Positions 39,242-40,050 of a DNA stretch of 40,050 bases are shown piece by piece; the stretch's first letter is position 1, and the number at the start of each line of letters is the position of its first letter. This DNA is from an uncultured Burkholderiales bacterium (GTDB lineage: Bacteria; Pseudomonadota; Gammaproteobacteria; Burkholderiales; Burkholderiaceae_C), in NCBI GenBank assembly GCA_903910745.1, contig CAIWAO010000064.1, positions 1-40,050 on the forward strand, given 5' to 3'. Both the position numbers and the translations under genes were made by a program. The notes under the pieces are model-generated. The model saw nothing but the letters and a program-made list of their open reading frames with translations. It had not been told where the DNA came from and made no database searches.

Positions 39242-39718
39242 ATGTCTTTAACTCACTTTAACTCTGAAGGCCACGCTCATATGGTCGATGTTGGCTCAAA
39301 AGCGCACACTCACCGAATTGCAATTGCGAGCGGAAAAATACGGATGAATCCTTCTACCTTGGATATGATTACAAAAGGTGAGGCCAAAAAAGGCGATGTT
39401 TTAGGGATTGCAAGAATTGCTGGGATACAAGGAGCAAAACGTACCAGTGATTTAATTCCTTTGTGCCATCCTTTGGCCTTAACTCGTGTTTCTGTGAACT
39501 TTGAAGTGGATACAACACAGTCACTTATAACGTGCACCGGCACGACTGAAACAACTGGACCAACGGGCGTAGAAATGGAAGCGCTGACATGTATTCAGGT
39601 AGCGCTTTTGACAATTTATGATATGTGTAAGGCTGTAGACCGTGGCATGGTGATATCAGATGTAAAGCTTCTTAAAAAAAGTGGTGGCAAATCGGGCGAC
39701 TGGGAATTCAATTTGTAG
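39242..39718 (+). CDS. moaC: Cyclic pyranopterin monophosphate synthase MoaC
   Basis: MoaC, with MoaA, makes cyclic pyranopterin monophosphate, the first molybdenum cofactor intermediate. The 158-residue protein has [12 protein letters not shown] (14-25), IPLCHPL (about 72-78), [11 protein letters not shown] and the active-site segment YDMCKAVD, ending KSGGKSGDW. Length is typical. No other molybdopterin genes are in the window, and no good ribosome binding site precedes the ATG, 67 bases from the divergent protease start. Confidence 0.97.
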   Translation: MSLTHFNSEGHAHMVDVGSKAHTHRIAIASGKIRMNPSTLDMITKGEAKKGDVLGIARIAGIQGAKRTSDLIPLCHPLALTRVSVNFEVDTTQSLITCTGTTETTGPTGVEMEALTCIQVALLTIYDMCKAVDRGMVISDVKLLKKSGGKSGDWEFNL

Positions 39719-39800
39719 GTTTTGCTTTTTTTGCTATGGTGTGTCTATTTTTAACAGATTAATTTAGTATTTAGCAATTCTGCGCTTCTACTCGTAGAGA

Positions 39801-40049
39801 TCATTGCTTATTCGCGTCACCAAGGCCGATAAGATTTCCCTGCTCATCTTCTAGTCTGAGGGGCCCCAAAAGCCACCACTGTTGTTCCCCCATATCTGCC
39901 CATCCCAACTTGTGAAATACCCGCGACTAAACGCCTTTCGGCGCTGTAGTCGGGGCATCTGATTTCGCAATCAAATATTCCTGCTTCGTCTGCTGCTGCA
40001 TGGACATGGCTTGCGCCTCACCATGGCTTATGCGTGCATCCACAGGCAC
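39801..40049 (-). pseudogene. Unidentified reading frame, interrupted by one stop, cut by window edge
   Basis: On the minus strand a frame open from the window edge ends after 40 codons at TAG (39929-39927), with the tail AMSMQQQTKQEY to TAPKGV. The same frame then continues for 41 sense codons to a TGA at 39803-39801; this second part, with FHKLGWADMGEQQWW and RLEDEQGNLIGLGDAN, looks like real protein and faintly resembles the last strand of VOC/glyoxalase-type proteins. It could be one gene broken by a nonsense change, a complete gene followed by the remains of another, or a small separate gene starting at the ATG within it. No family is recognised with confidence. Confidence 0.3.
39920..39955. 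other. Strong hairpin around an in-frame stop codon
   Basis: CCC-G-CGACTA-AA-CGCC, loop TTTC, GGCG-CTG-TAGTCG-GGG form about 13 base pairs with one bulge and one internal loop. There is no T run on either side, so it is not a standard intrinsic terminator. It contains the stop codon that ends the edge-cut minus-strand frame. Confidence 0.55.
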
Positions 40050-40050
40050 A

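Overview
The window is a stretch of chromosome from a low-GC betaproteobacterium, most probably a member of the Burkholderiales from the small-genome aquatic type. This rests on gene content and order: a nine-gene atpI-B-E-F-H-A-G-D-C operon, the dat-ybeD-lipB-lipA block, a LipB with the beta-proteobacterial insertion before its catalytic lysine, a one-piece indolepyruvate ferredoxin oxidoreductase, glnE beside yhdP and a nitrilase, GST beside purB, and DUF3717/DUF1289 and DUF2946-type proteins. The genus cannot be fixed by eye. No transposase, integrase, CRISPR array, toxin-antitoxin pair or defence gene was seen; almost every gene is a recognisable housekeeping type and coding density is high.

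Layout. 1-1200: the tail of an unidentified reading frame and rsmI (+). 1410-1485: tRNA-Arg(CCG) (-). 1657-2196: a membrane-anchored c-type cytochrome (+), closed by a clear intrinsic terminator. 2242-11381 (-): atpI to atpC, followed on the same strand by an NTF2-like protein, a YheT-type hydrolase and a DUF2946-type protein. 11579-14585 (+): dat, ybeD, lipB, lipA, i.e. D-amino-acid supply and protein lipoylation. 14655-19595 (-): the giant indolepyruvate oxidoreductase and the lipoprotein lytic transglycosylase MltA, with a small membrane protein diverging from mltA. 19789-24953 (-): a nitrilase-family amidase coupled to YhdP, divergent from glnE (25050-27803, +). 27836-28342 (-): the heptose-phosphate adenylyltransferase rfaE2.

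28526-34498 (+) is the most interesting part: a compact run of exported glutathione peroxidase, FAD-dependent oxidoreductase, DUF1365 protein, cyclopropane-synthase-like methyltransferase, DUF3833 lipoprotein, short-chain dehydrogenase and NTF2-like protein. The FAD oxidoreductase/DUF1365/methyltransferase core is the type linked in other proteobacteria to methylation and oxidation of unsaturated membrane fatty acids (cyclopropane or furan fatty acids) under singlet-oxygen or photo-oxidative stress. The co-directional peroxidase suggests a lipid-peroxide defence unit.

34511-39718 returns to housekeeping: a GST (-) divergent from purB (+), a DUF3717-DUF1289 fusion (-), a small four-helix membrane protein (+) whose 3' end overlaps a BepA-like M48 metalloprotease (-), and moaC (+). 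The right edge holds a minus-strand frame interrupted by one stop codon inside a hairpin. No gene-free stretch exceeds 300 bases; the longest are 92-281 and 1197-1409. Start codons were moved from the longest frame where a ribosome binding site or neighbour overlap argued for it (yheT, atpD, atpB, dat, mltA, gpx, DUF1289 protein, M48 protease).
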